In this document: one piece after another, positions 21,841-32,445 of the stretch
Numbering within the stretch: position 1 is the first letter of the stretch
Layout of the letters: the number at the start of each line of letters is the position of its first letter
NCBI GenBank assembly: GCA_023213315.1
Contig: JAKCPI010003270.1
Location: 46,389-110,388, forward strand
Reading direction: 5' to 3'
DNA length: 64,000 nucleotides
Source: Euborellia annulipes
Lineage: Eukaryota > Arthropoda > Insecta > Dermaptera > Anisolabididae
Made by a program: the position numbers and the translations under genes
The notes under the pieces: model-generated
The model's input: the letters and a program-made list of their open reading frames with translations, nothing else
The model's database searches: none
What the model was told of the DNA's origin: nothing

Positions 21841-22262
21841 GGATGTAGAGGATAGATACATATTTTATTTATTTAAATCATATTAAGAAAACTTGTTATG
21901 ATTAGATTTATTTATTTTGATTTAACCAATTTATTTATTTAAATTTATATCCAAGGCGTGAAGAATTTCGTTCCTGGCCGGGATTCCACAACTACACACG
22001 ATTGCTTTTTTTTAAATTTTATTTAGTCTTTTTAGGCCATTTATTTCAATTGATTGGTCAATTAAATTGAAAATAAATTTTTATCGCATAAGACGGAATG
22101 ATTTTCTACAGATTAATAAAAAAAATAAAAACCATAAAAATGAGGCAAGTAGTTTTGGAGTTATTATTATTCAAATAAAAAATTAAAATAAATAAATCCC
22201 CCAATTATTATTCTAAATTTAATAATATAAATTTTAAATTTTATTTTATTATTTTCAATTAA
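21841..22262. repeat. AT-rich interval with a family G copy (minus)
   Basis: CCATAAAAATGAGGCAAGTA followed by GTTTTGGAGTTATTATTATT is the reverse of family G (ACTCCAAAACTACT). TTAGGCCATTTATTTCAATT near 22,031 recurs inverted near 54,880-54,905. Confidence 0.45.
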
Positions 22263-22544
22263 AGGCTCACTGATGTAGTGGGCTGGGATGTCAGCTTGTA
22301 CAAAGAAGATCCGAGTTCAAACCCTGGGCCTGAGGGATTTTTTCATTAAATATATGTATTTAATGCAAACAAATCCTTAAACAGGCACTAGACTTGAATA
22401 TTGGATCTCACCACCTAGGCACCTAGGCAACTCTACGTGGAGAGGAAGTTGCTATGACATCCCGTCCTGTGTAAGGGACGTAAAGAAAGCTCCCTCTCAG
22501 TGATGCATTCTTCGAAAGGATTCGGTGCTAATGGAGTCCCTCCT
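22263..22544 (+). mobile_element. Family A SINE, left part, split by a MITE
   Basis: Complete head (CACTGATGTAGTGGGCTGGG) with GAGTTCAAACCCTGGG B box, linker and body up to TGGAGTCCCTCCT, where a hAT-like MITE begins. Confidence 0.85.
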
Positions 22545-22787
22545 CATTGGCGTAGCCAGAAATTTTTGATGGGGGGGGAGGAATCAAGAAATTTTTTTGA
22601 AAAATTTACTTCAGGGTATTTATGAATCATTTTGGCCTGTTTTTTTAGCTAGAGTAAATTATTATATTTTACTTTCTCTTACCCTATGTGAAATATAATT
22701 TGTATTAAATATCTAGTCATGACTTGGGTCCGATGAGGGGGGGGGGTTTGAACCCCCAAACCCCCCCCCCCCCTGGCTACGCCTATG
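22545..22787. mobile_element. hAT-like MITE with 8-bp target duplication
   Basis: Ends CATTGGCGTAGCCAG and (reverse) CATAGGCGTAGCCAG; flanked by tccctcct at 22,537-22,544 and 22,788-22,795. The interior has long G and C runs. An 8-bp duplication with CA-starting inverted repeats fits hAT. Non-coding. Confidence 0.75.
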
Positions 22788-22870
22788 TCCCTCCTCAATC
22801 CTCCCTAGAATAGAAGAGGTTTGATAAAAGGAACCGGGTGGAACTAGGAATAATGATTAGTTCACTAGGA
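22788..22870 (+). mobile_element. Family A SINE, right part
   Basis: The SINE resumes with CCTCCTCAATCCTCCCTAGA and runs to GATTAGTTCACTAGG; the 3' tail is lost. Confidence 0.8.
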
Positions 22871-22939
22871 TATCCATTTATATAAAAGATATGGAAGAAT
22901 GCCATAGTAATTAAAGGATAAAATGATAAAAAATAAAAC

Positions 22940-22980
22940 TACGTTTCGGTCACTAAACATCACCCATCTTCAAGGTAAGG
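22940..22980 (-). ncRNA. Degenerate hammerhead-like motif
   Basis: Minus strand UUGAAGA (22,967-22,973; expected CUGANGA) and GAAA (22,944-22,947), with a weak stem II starting GGGT and ending GACC. Single copy, no palindrome found. Probably inactive. Confidence 0.4.
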
Positions 22981-23488
22981 GTTGCTAAAAGATTTCATAA
23001 TTTCACTATTATCTTCAGTTGTTAGAGTGAATTTTAGTATAATTTACAATATAATTTTATCGATCTGACTACGTTTTTTAATTAACCAGAAAGTCATGAA
23101 GTTTTGTGAAATAAAAAAATATCTATTTTAAAAATTCCTGTTGGTTTTGTGTCGTTACTAGTTAAATAAATCCGAAATCAAAGGGGGATTGTTATATAAA
23201 CTCAGAGTGTATAAAATAAATACCAACTTAAAACTATGTACTGCATAAATGGCAAACAAGAGTTTGAAATTCATTCATATAAATATAAACTCTCTTTTTT
23301 TTCACCCACACCCAGCCTCATCCAGTTCAAAATCAAAAACTCATAAGATAAACAAGAAATAAAAGTTTAAATAAATAAATAAAACAAGCTACTGCCATTG
23401 ACTTTCTCTCTAAAAAGTAAGAAAGAATTTACGGGAGTAAATTCAAAGGGGATTTTCTAAACATTAAACAGTTTGAAAATGAAAGAAT
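22981..23488. other. Unassigned AT-rich interval
   Basis: No repeat family or coding signal was recognised. Confidence 0.45.
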
Positions 23489-23776
23489 TATTATTGTAGG
23501 AAATTTCTATCCGGATCCCCGTTTATTTACTCGAGGTACTCGAAGACACATACCTCAAACCCAACCGGGTCCTGGCCGTAGTCATCTACCGGCACCAAGT
23601 TGCATTATTTCCTATCTATAACTCCTCCTTCTGCGTTCATTTCTAGTTAACGAGCTAATCTTTATTTCTGGTTCCTTTTATCCAACCTTTTCAATGCTAG
23701 GGAGGATGTCCTAGTTGAAGAGGGACTCTCGACTCCTTTTGAAGAATGCATCACTGAGAGGGAACCTTCTTTACGT
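23489..23776 (-). mobile_element. Family A SINE, 5'-truncated
   Basis: The 3' end (CTATCCGGATCCCCGTTTAT) and body up to GGGAACCTTCTTTACGT. The left end adjoins an ATTATTGTAGG tail remnant; the right end abuts a family C fragment. Confidence 0.85.
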
Positions 23777-23806
23777 TGTGTGGCCAGTCACTCCAGATTT
23801 TTAAAA
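23777..23806 (+). repeat. Family C hairpin-arm fragment
   Basis: TGTGTGGCCAGTCACTCCAG followed by ATTTTTAAAATTTC matches one arm of the family C end hairpin. Confidence 0.55.
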
Positions 23807-24439
23807 TTTCACTTAATACGCCGATTGAGGCCCTGTTTTTATTGCAAACTTTAACACGGGAGTTACTGATCTATATTATCTATGATACAAACTGTACAAA
23901 ATTAAATATGTTTTGACCAAATTTGAGTATCTATTTGTAAAATAAATTTGAAGAAAAAGTTGAAGTGACAACAAACATACATGCTAAATCAAAACGTCAC
24001 TTGCATGATCTCGTAAAGATGATAATGATTAAAAAAAATTAAAATTATTTATTTAAAATCATTAAATCAATTCGTAGAGTAATAATCCCTTAACTTTTTT
24101 TTTTATATAAAAATCTAGAGGTGAATGACCTTTTCAATAAAACTAGACCAAGTTCAAATTTTATTAGGTAGCTAATAAAAAAATAAAATTTAGTCTCTTT
24201 CATTTTATTTATGCCCTTGCGACGTTTTGCTTTCTTTGGTTTGTTGTGTGCTCTTTTGACAGAGAAAAGACTGCGTCTTTGGTCTTTTAGAATTTATTTT
24301 TGGGAGATTATTTTGGATATGAGACTTCTAGAGGTTACATTTCTCTAATTCTCTTGCCTCCATTCCGAGATTCAGTACAGCTTGGCATTGCTTAACAATA
24401 ATAATTCTTTTGCTTTTTTGATGAAGGAAATAGAAAAAT
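23807..24439. other. Mixed interval, no gene called
   Basis: AT-rich to about 24,190, then a more complex stretch (CCCTTGCGACGTTTTGCTTT ... GGCATTGC at 24,213-24,390) without a repeat partner here. No frame of note. Confidence 0.4.
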
Positions 24440-24454
24440 CAAAATAATACCCTT

Positions 24455-24612
24455 TTTTTTAAACATTCACACTTTTTTCCCATTCACACTCACACTCACA
24501 CACACATTCACACAGTCTGGGGCTTAAATAAAATCATCGGACTGTCTGGGTCCGAACCCGCGACGTTTGGTATAGGAGATAGGCACGCTACCTACTACGC
24601 CAGACCCGGGGG
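24455..24612 (-). mobile_element. Family B SINE with internal deletion and 15-bp target duplication
   Basis: Minus strand: head and B box (CGCGGGTTCGGACCC), ATTTTATTTAAGCC, then a jump to the GTGTGAATGTGTG tail and poly-A. Flanked by caaaataataccctt at 24,440-24,454 and 24,613-24,627. The internal hairpin is deleted. Confidence 0.85.
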
Positions 24613-24627
24613 CAAAATAATACCCTT

Positions 24628-24992
24628 GAAATATTAATTTTATTTAAATAATTTATATAAACAAAATTGTTTTATTTATCATTCTGAACAAGTTTTGTTT
24701 AAAAAAGAAATTTCCCAATTTGAACATTTAAACAATCTTAGGAGACAATATTTTCAGGTTGCTTAGTAGATTGATTGATTGACAGACACAGACGTCTAGG
24801 GGCCTTTCTATTTTCACGATGACGTCACCCCCAATTGTCGTCTTTTATGATCTAGTTGGCCTTGACCAGTCACCTGGTCTCTCAATCTCCTTTCTCTTTC
24901 CCTCTCATTATATGAGTGCAAAAGGAAACATTATTCTTTATCCTTCCATTCGTTTACGCTACTGGTTGCCTAGCCCACAGGCGTTCACATTA
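24628..24992. other. Unassigned interval with a small shared segment
   Basis: 24,780-24,960 is single-copy-looking (GACGTCACCCCCAATTGTCG). GGTTGCCTAGCCCACAGGCG at 24,964 resembles GGTTGCCTAGTACAGGCGTT at 43,935 and a third copy at 44,398. The 63-codon frame here runs into a family C hairpin and is rejected. Confidence 0.4.
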
Positions 24993-25480
24993 ATTAAAAA
25001 TCTGGTGTGACTGGCCGCACAGTATACAACTTCGGTAATTGAAAGTTGTGTTCTGTGCTCGTCACACCAGAAATTTCGACATTTATTTATTTTCCGGCAG
25101 TATATTAGAACTTAAGATGTAAAATTTTTAATATAGAAAAATATTTTGTTATCATGGCCTCTATGGAATATAAGAGTAAAGTTTGCTTCAAACAACTTCA
25201 AGAGCAAAATGATAATATACATTTTAAAGAGTATCTAAAAAATAATTCAATTATAAATTTTAATCAAAATCGAAATGAAAATCGAAAAAAACTAAAAAAG
25301 TACATCAGTAAAGTACTAGTACTCTTTAGCCAATTTTGTTCAAAAGCTTATTTCCCACGCCTGAGGAGGGTGATTAATTTAAATATAAAATTTCAATTTA
25401 TTAGCTCAATTCCTTCTTGCTTTATTTTTGACCCACAAACGCCACCAATTTTTGACATAAATGCAATACTTTTAATTCAT
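24993..25480 (+). mobile_element. Family C element, missing right end
   Basis: Left hairpin (ATCTGGTGTGACTGGC ... CGTCACACCAGAA), the MEYKSKV-type frame at 25,163, AAAGTACTAGTACTCTTTAG, and a partial right region (CCAATTTTTGACATAAATGC). The microsatellite and terminal hairpin are lost. The 113-codon frame across it is read-through of the repeat. Confidence 0.7.
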
Positions 25481-26145
25481 TCCGTGCTGCTATGAATAAT
25501 ATTAAAATTTATTGAATTCAATAAAATGTTTAAAAAAATATTAAGTTTTTTTTTTATCGTTTGCGTGAATAACTGAGTTAATAAAAAAATATTTTTTACT
25601 TTTTACTTATTATTATTTTTTTTTTTATTCTATTTGCTATAAATAAAAATCTATTTTTTTGATATAACAAATCATATTAATAATAGTTAGATTAGAGAAT
25701 TTAATTCAGCTACCCCTTCCCCCCTAGAATTCCCTCTAACTCATTCAGGCCGCCTTCGCCTTCCCTTAATAATATGTCGCAAATACTTTTTGTTTTAGTG
25801 AAATGTTTTCAGACATTTATTAATAATATATACAGTATATACGTATATTTCTTATTAAAAAATATATACAAATCTCTTAAAAAAAAAAGATTATTATTAT
25901 TATTATTGAATTTGTTAAAATAATATTATTTTGTTTTATGGATATTAATATATATAAGAATCAGTCAAACAAAAAATAAAAAAATTTAATTATACTGAAA
26001 ATTCTGGATTTTCTGTCAATATAGGCACATAAAATGATTGAATATTTATTTACGTCCCTATATTAACAGCTCATAAGTTATTTATAATTCCTCTTCATTG
26101 TTATAATACAATTGTAAATCTTTACAAAAAATAATGTATTTTGTG
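25481..26145. other. AT-rich interval
   Basis: Homopolymers, ATT repeats near 25,890-25,906, and a small segment with CAGGCCGCCTTCGCC (about 25,747) resembling the family H GC-rich unit. No gene. Confidence 0.4.
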
Positions 26146-26200
26146 TGATTTAGCTCTGAAGATGGTTTTAATCAAGACCGAAACGTCAGTTTAGTGAGCC
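26146..26200 (+). ncRNA. Hammerhead ribozyme motif, single copy
   Basis: CUGAAGA (26,156-26,162), stem II GGTTTT/AAGACC with a 4-base loop and one G-U pair, GAAA (26,180-26,183). Downstream AGCC can pair with upstream GCU for stem I. The base at the expected cleavage position appears to be G, so this copy may be inactive. Confidence 0.55.
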
Positions 26201-26321
26201 TTAATAAATGGAATATACAATAGGATAGTCCTTTTTACTTTCTTCAAGTTATTATTATTTTTATTATTATATAAAAAATTGCTCCATTCTAAAATGTGTA
26301 AGTTAGATTATATTTCAGGAA

Positions 26322-26660
26322 ATAAATCATCAAGTACGCCCTCGAATATTGGATCTCACCACAATAGCCCCCAGGCAACACTACGTGGAGAGGGAGTTGC
26401 TGTGACATCACACCTCCTGTGGAAGGAACGTAAAGAAGGTTCCGTCACAGTGATGCATTCTTCGAAAGGAGTCGGTGCTCCTCTTCAAAATAGGACATCC
26501 TCCCTAGCATAGAAGAGGTGGGATAAAAAGAACCAGAAATAAGGATTAGTTCACTAGGAGGAGTTAGAGATAGGAAATAATGTAACTTCACGAGCTACGG
26601 CCATCGGTTAGTTTTGAGATGTGTGTCTTCGTGCACAAAAATATGGGATCCCGGTAAGAT
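26322..26660 (+). mobile_element. Family A SINE, 5'-truncated
   Basis: AAATCATCAAGTACGCCCTC through GCAACACTACGTGGAGAGGG to GTGTGTCTTCGTGCAC and ATCCCGGTAAGA. Small deletions in the 3' half. Confidence 0.8.
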
Positions 26661-27429
26661 AGGCAAATGGACATCTGTTGAGCATCGTCTCTTCTTAAAA
26701 GACAAATTAACTTCCCTGAGAGAGAAAGATTTAGCTAATTCCAAACAAATTCTTTTTTTTTTCATGCAGAGAAAGAGAGGAGGGGAGGTGTACAAAAAAA
26801 AAAAAAAAAAAAACATGCTAAGTTTGTTCTTTTTTTTCTCTCGTTTTCTTTTTAAACCAACTTAAATTAGATCTTATCTCCTTTCTCTCTGTTTCTTTGA
26901 CATTTGATTTTTGTTTAAATTCCTGTTTGGATTGTTATACTCTTATACTTGTTGCTTCTTCTTCTTCTCTTTTCCTCCCCCTAATCCCCCCTCTCTCTTT
27001 TTCTATACAATCAATAAAGTCGCCTAAATAAAAAAAAAAAAAAAGATTTAAATATACTTTAAAAAAAAAAAAGTTGAGAAAACTTAAATTACGTTATGCA
27101 TCATTGATTCAATTTATGCAAACAAACAGATTATCTCAATCTTCGGTTCACCTTTTAAAATTGGCTTCTTTAGTTCTTTAGATATCACAAATAAGTTTCG
27201 TCAAAAATATAATTAATAAAAAAAAGTCCATAAAAATTCGTCAAGTAATTTCAGAGTTGATTTATTAAATCTTACAATTATTTTCCTATAATTAATTATA
27301 TTTATTAAATTTTAATTATTTATTAGAAATGGGTGAATGAGAGAGGAGATGAGATCCAGTCTTGTCAGGGACTGATTTTTGGGGTAGTAGAGAGGTGAAG
27401 GGCCTCTCACTCCCAAAATTGGAACCGGG
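26661..27429. other. Mixed interval, family G copy near 27,220-27,310
   Basis: Homopolymer-rich. CCATAAAAATTCGTCAAGTA followed by ATTTCAGAG is family G in reverse. Frames at 26.6-26.9 kb are Lys/Phe-rich and not called. Confidence 0.45.
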
Positions 27430-27512
27430 TTAATGGCTCTAGGTAGGTACCGGTACTTGGGGTTGGTGCGTGCCTCCGTGCACGATGCACCAGGAGTAAA
27501 TAAACGGGGAAT
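27430..27512 (+). mobile_element. Family A SINE, 3' end only
   Basis: TCCGTGCACGATGCACC and GAGTAAATAAACGGGGAATG match the family A 3' end; the upstream part is diverged. Confidence 0.55.
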
Positions 27513-28213
27513 GTTTTTTTTTTTTTGTAGGCTATTGAGTGTTTTTATGCCATAATTTAAGCTTTTCCCTCAAATAAAAAAAAAAAAAAAATTTAGAAAT
27601 TCAGAATAGAATTTATCTAAACTTTAATTTATTTAAAAATTTTTAGAGTAAAATTCTTTTTATGGATCAATTTTAATAAAATTATCTCAAAATGTTTCTA
27701 ATTGATTAACCAAGTAGATTAACATAGATACAATCAAGATATCTTAATTTTAAAATGAATTATCATCAAAAAATCCGATTTTAAATGTCTATTGTGGTAT
27801 AAAGAGTTCTAGAGCCCATTTTAATGGACCAATTTTAATGAAATTACTAAAACTATTCTATTTGATTAAGTAAAGATTCTTTCAAAGTTAATTTTTTTTT
27901 TTTTTTTTTTTTTTTACTTAAATACTGTATGTGCCGGATTATGATCATTTTTGAAAATCTTTCTTAATTTATTTCTTTTTTTTTTTTTTTTATCAATTTC
28001 TGGCATTTTTTTTTGTTATTTTATTAACTATACTGAGCTTTTGGACTAAATATAGATATTGCTTATACAGTATATAAAGAATATGTGCATATGTACAAAT
28101 TAGTAAATTATTAATTGGGCCATTTATTTTGAAAGTGGTGTAAGTCCATTTTCTATTGTATCTAGAAAATGAAAGGTTAACAAATATGTTCAAAAAAAAA
28201 GCAAAAAGAGAAA
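27513..28213. other. AT-rich interval
   Basis: Long T-runs at about 27,892-27,915 and 27,976-27,991. No recognisable gene or repeat family. Confidence 0.5.
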
Positions 28214-28731
28214 CAGAGGCGTACCGAGGGGGGGGGGGGTCCGCCCCAAATATTTCTCTTTGAAAACGCCTGGGGCAGGGGCGTATATAGAAATTTTTTT
28301 CGGGGGGCCCGAACTCAAAAATTTTTCTGTGGAAAATTTTTTTTTAAGAAACTATACTTTTTTTCACACGAAATTTTTTGCGGAACAGTTTTTTTTATTG
28401 CGGAACCAAAGTTGTCCATCCTGCGGAAAAATTTGTTGCGCTGATATCTGTATATCCCTATATATGTATATGTGTTTGGGAAATTTCGGGGGGCCCGGGC
28501 CCCCTCGGCCCCCCCCTTATATACGCCCCTGGCCTGGGGCCCTGAGGTGAAAACGGAAAAATGTAGATAAAAAAAAATTTTAATGAAAATTTGTCTTTGA
28601 GAGGGTCTGGGGCCTCTGAGTTCAGAGATACTCGTATACCGTATTTTAAAAATATTTTTTATATGGTCTAATAATGGGGCCCGAAAAAAATGTTACGGGG
28701 GGGGGGGCAGCTAAAAAGCGTTACGCCACTG
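28214..28731. mobile_element. Outer hAT-like MITE
   Basis: Ends CAGAGGCGTACCGAG and (reverse) CAGTGGCGTAACGC; G-runs next to each end. It contains the nested element at 28,276-28,531. No clean target duplication is visible. Confidence 0.55.
28276..28531. mobile_element. Nested hAT-like MITE with 8-bp target duplication
   Basis: Inverted ends CAGGGGCGTATATA / TATATACGCCCCTG; flanked by gcctgggg at 28,268-28,275 and 28,532-28,539. The 256-bp interior is non-coding. CAGGG-type ends and an 8-bp duplication are typical of hAT. Confidence 0.8.
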
Positions 28732-28906
28732 AATCCTACGTCACTCTCCTGATATGAGAAGGTCTATATTAAAAAATAAAAAAGAACAAGAGAATCCAAT
28801 CACTGTTGATTCTCCCCTAAGATTTTCTTCGAGGTCCGAACCTAATTTTTCGGACTTTGAAATTTTTATATTTTTTCCCTTTTAGAAAATAAAACCAAAT
28901 TAAGGA

Positions 28907-28990
28907 GGTCCCCAGGCAACTCTACGGGGAGGGGAAGTTGCTGTGACATCCCGTTCTGTGGAAGTGACGTTAAGAAGGTTCCCTTGTAAA
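28907..28990 (+). mobile_element. Family A SINE fragment
   Basis: CCCCAGGCAACTCTACGGGG through GACATCCCGTTCTGTGGAAG to AAGAAGGTTCCCTTG. Confidence 0.75.
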
Positions 28991-29682
28991 AAGGGATTAA
29001 TTCCTCGAAGGAAACCTTTATTTTTTGACTTTAACACTTGTTTTATAATTAAATAAAAAAGAGGTTCTTCCCTCCACCCTCCCCCCTCTCCCTAAATTGC
29101 TCCTTATAGATATAATTAAATCTTCGATTTATTTTTATTTTTATATCTCTTTTCATAAAATCGAGAAAGTATTATTATTAAGTATAGCTCTCTCTTCTTG
29201 ACATAAAAAGAGCCTTTGATTTTTATTATCCATTATTTTTATATTTCTAGAAAAAAAAAAGAAGGCATTCGGACGGAGAGGATCAAGTGGGTAATCAAGC
29301 CAATATTGCACGCTCTCTCTAGAAATATATTTTTTTTTTCTTAAGCTACGCCTTTTTTTTTTCTTTCTATATTAACATAAACCTTAAGTCGAAGCACCTT
29401 TTTTTTTAGAATATAAATAAATTGACAAATCCTCGAACTAAAATATGCAGATATGAATAAGCGACTTATTTCTTTCTCTCTCTTTTATCCTGGAGTTTAT
29501 TGACATTTAACTTTTTTTTTTATTTTTTATCAATATTGATTCATTGGAATTATTTATTATTCTAATGCCTTAAAAGCTGAGTTGTGATTTAAAGGGATAA
29601 TATTTTATTTTTATACTCCTTTTATGAGAGGTAGTCAAAGAGTATAAAATAAATAGAAATTGTTTTTATTGTTGTGATCTTG
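28991..29682. other. AT/T-rich interval, no gene seen
   Basis: C/T-rich near 29,065-29,090, otherwise AT-rich with T-runs. Confidence 0.45.
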
Positions 29683-30070
29683 CCATTGGAATATTGGATC
29701 TGACCACAATAGCCCCTAGGCAACTCTACGGGGAGAGGAAGTTTCCGTGACATTCCTCTACGGGGTGGGAAAGTTACGGTGACATCCCCTCCTGTGGAAG
29801 TGATGTAAAGAAGGTTCCCTCTCAGTGATGCATTCTTCGAAAGGGGTGAGTCAATCCTCAACCTAGGACAACCTCTCTATCATAGAAGAGGATGGATGAA
29901 AGGAACCAAAAATAAGGAATAGTTCACTAGCTAGAAATAAAAGCTGGAAGAGGAGTTAGAAATAGGAAATAATGTAAATTTATGCCGGTAGATGGATACG
30001 GCTAGAGATTGGTTGGGTTTGAGTGGTGTCTCTTCGTTCACGAATCACCTCAGGTAAATAAACGGCGAAC
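29683..30070 (+). mobile_element. Family A SINE with internal duplication
   Basis: Body and 3' end present. The CTCTACGGGG...GTGACATYCC segment is duplicated in tandem at about 29,722-29,790, which adds roughly 45 bp to this copy. Confidence 0.8.
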
Positions 30071-30075
30071 TCGGT

Positions 30076-30157
30076 AGAAATTTTAAATGGATAGAAAAAA
30101 TAAAAAATTCAACGTTTCGAGTTTAAATCTTACTCTTCGTCAAGACCTAAAATTTCT
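30076..30157 (-). ncRNA. Hammerhead-like motif, single copy
   Basis: Minus strand UUGACGA (30,137-30,143; C3 replaced by U), stem II GAGT/ACTC, GAAA (30,115-30,118), CGTTG. TAGAAATTTTA and TAAAATTTCTA at the two flanks can pair as a long stem I. The core change suggests an inactive copy. Confidence 0.45.
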
Positions 30158-30486
30158 AATTCACAATTCCTTAACTCTATCTACTATTCTTATTTATTTG
30201 TTGAAAGAAAAAAAAAAAAAAAAATTACAGCATATAATTTTTTGTTCTTATAAATAATTTAATATTGATATTAAGCGTTAAATCACCCTGTTTTTTTTTT
30301 CTTTTTTTTTGTCCTTTGACATCTTATATATACGTAGATTCATTTGAATTTTTAATTTAAAGAAGCTTAATAAAATTTTAAAGATTAAATTAAAAAAAGA
30401 GCAACATTTGGCAAAGGTGAATAGAACAACAACAACAACAACAAATTATGTGAGAAATTTATCAATTCTTTCAATTGATTGAATTA

Positions 30487-31200
30487 TGAAGTACAAAAGT
30501 AAAGTGTGGTTTAAACAATTTTAAGAGCAAAATGAGAATATACATTTTAAAGAGCATCTAAAAAATAATTGATTATTCGAATTTTAATCAAAATCGTTAA
30601 AGCGAATTTTGAGTAAATCGAAAAAAAAAATTGAAAATGTACATTTGTAAAGTGCTAGTATTTTATAGTTGAGTTTTTTCAAAATCTTATTTACACGAGT
30701 TCGGATGGTGCCTAACTTAAATATAAAATTTCAACCTCCTAGCTCATAACTTTCATGGTTGAAAATGTCACAGTAACTTCCTATCCACGTAGAGTTGCCT
30801 AGGAGCTATTGTGGATCCAATAATCCAATCCAGTACTTGCTTGACGATTTGTTTATATATAAATATTTTTATTTAATAAAACAATCCCGCATGCCCAGGA
30901 TTTGAACAGGGAACAATGTTAAAAAAATTGAAAAAATACTTTAGTCGGGAAGTGCTAGTATTTTATAGCTGATTTTATTCAAAAGCTTCATGTCACGTGC
31001 CAGAGTGGTACCTAATTTGAATATTAAATTTCAAAATCCTAGCTATTTTCATTCTTGTTTGTTCACAAACACACAGAGTACTTTTTTGGTCCTCAAAACG
31101 TGTATTTCCATTAAAATCTCGACATAGAATTTTTTAAATAAATACAATACACTCTCTCTCTCTCTCTCCAATATATATATATATATAGGTAAAAGAATAT
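30487..31200 (+). mobile_element. Family C copies, two overlapping parts, split by a SINE
   Basis: 30,487-30,765 covers the MKYKSKV frame to TTTCAACCTCCTAGCTCATA. 30,920-31,200 restarts near AAAATACTTTAG...GTGCTAGTA and runs to a CT microsatellite and ATATAGGTA end. The overlap of the two parts suggests two C copies or a duplication around the SINE fragment. Confidence 0.6.
30766..30916 (-). mobile_element. Family A SINE fragment (head and adjacent body)
   Basis: TGTCACAGTAACTTCCTATC to TGCCCAGGATTTGAACAGGG; inserted between the two family C parts. Confidence 0.75.
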
Positions 31201-31964
31201 ATAAAAAAAAAATAATTTTTTAATTAAATTCAACATTTTTTTATTAATATTCCAATTAGTATGTCAATTTAAAAAAAAAGTTTTTTTAAAACAATTTTTC
31301 TTTGTTAACCCGTCGCCATATTAAAAAAAAAAATGTCCTGAGAATTTTTTAATCAATTAAAAAAAAAAAAAAAAATTGTTTGAACCTCGCTTTCTCTCTC
31401 TCTGTTTTCGAGCTTGTTTGAATTAAATTCGATATCCGAAAATCGGAAATCGTTTTCAGGATAATATACCTACCCTCCCCCTCCCCCACCCCTCCCCTTC
31501 CTTCCCTTTGAGAGTATTTTAGCAACGAGAGAGTGAATCAAAGGTTACTTTTTTTTTTTTTTTTCTAAAATGATTCTATTGGATATGTGTTATAATACAA
31601 AAAAAAATTAGCAAATCGGGTTGTTAAACCTTTCTTAAATTTAAATAAAATATTGCACTGTAATTACAATTCTTTTAGATTTAAATAAAATCGATTAAAA
31701 TTATTATTTTGATTTATTATTCAGATCTTCTTCATCAATGAGATTAGAAATTTAAAATAAAAATAGAAAAAATTTATTAATAGAAAAATTCATTTAAATT
31801 CTCAAATTTCTTGTAATTAAATATCCAATGACTTTTAAGATTAAATGATGAAGGAGAGCTAAGAATTTTTCTATTAAATCAAACAAAAACTTATTTATTT
31901 CTTAAAAAATAATTCTGTTGTTATTATAATGGGAATTTTTAATCATAGACCACATTTTTGTATT
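31201..31964. other. AT-rich interval with C/T tract
   Basis: C-rich tract at 31,465-31,505 and T-runs. No gene or repeat family was recognised. Confidence 0.45.
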
Positions 31965-32063
31965 AAATATTTAATAAAAAAAATATAAATACTGTACAAC
32001 GTTTCGACTGCTTATTTCTGCAGCCGTTATAAAGTACTGTGCACTTGCTCCGACTAAAGTGAA

Positions 32064-32096
32064 CCAACTGTCATGTTCGTTACTTGCCTTTTTATA
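32064..32096 (-). promoter_or_regulatory. Core promoter: TATA box and initiator, P3 left arm
   Basis: Minus strand TATAAAAAGG (32,087-32,096) and CAGTTGG (32,064-32,070), 27 bp apart. Outward-facing, like the right-arm copy. Confidence 0.5.
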
Positions 32097-32328
32097 TATA
32101 TAGCGACATCAGCGCCATCTGTCGGCATTTCTGTGAAGTTAGATTCAAATTTTCCCGCTATTTTTACTCATTTTCATGAAGTTAGTCACAATTATAATAA
32201 CATCATGCTTTTTATGTAAACACTTGCTTTGATAATTGTGACTAACATCATGGGAATGAGTGAAAATAGCGGGAAAATTTGAATCTAACTTCACAGAAAT
32301 GCCGACTGATGGCGCTGACGTCGCTGCA

Positions 32329-32360
32329 TATAAAAAGGCACGTAACGGACAAGACAGTTG
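32329..32360 (+). promoter_or_regulatory. Core promoter: TATA box and initiator, P3 right arm
   Basis: TATAAAAAGG at 32,329-32,338 and CAGTTG at 32,355-32,360, with the A 27 bp downstream of the first T. This is arthropod-like Pol II promoter spacing. The mirror copy has the same spacing. Confidence 0.5.
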
Positions 32361-32371
32361 AGTCGGAGCAA

Positions 32372-32420
32372 GTGTACAGTACTTGATAACAGCTGCTGAA
32401 TAAGCAGTTGAAACATTGAA
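32372..32420 (+). ncRNA. Decayed hammerhead-like hairpin, P3 right arm
   Basis: Stem II CAGCTGC/GCAGTTG (7 bp, loop tgaataa) followed by GAAAC, but the upstream core reads UUGAUAA rather than CUGANGA. The left arm has GCTGC/GCAGT followed by GAAACG and an equally changed core. Confidence 0.35.
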
Positions 32421-32445
32421 TAGTATTTATATATTTTTAATAAAA

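Larger units (their letters stand above)
31970..32445. mobile_element. Foldback element P3 with promoter-like and hammerhead-like parts in each arm
   Basis: Arms 31,970-32,196 and 32,232-32,445 are reverse complements (GCGCCATCTG, TTAGATTCAAATTTTCCCGC, CTTGCTCCGACT) around a 35-bp loop. Each arm has an outward TATA box and initiator. The hammerhead region is decayed: stem II is strong but CUGANGA is not conserved. Confidence 0.8.

Noticed and set aside
25154..25495. 113-codon frame as a possible gene
   Set aside because: It lies wholly within a family C repeat, and other copies are interrupted in the same region. Kept only as the short-frame finding.
22940..26200. Hammerhead motifs at 22.95 and 26.16 kb as the two ends of one 3.2-kb element
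   Set aside because: They face outward as in the palindromes, but their flanks are not reverse complements beyond the core and two SINE-type insertions and a C element lie between. A single element is not supported.
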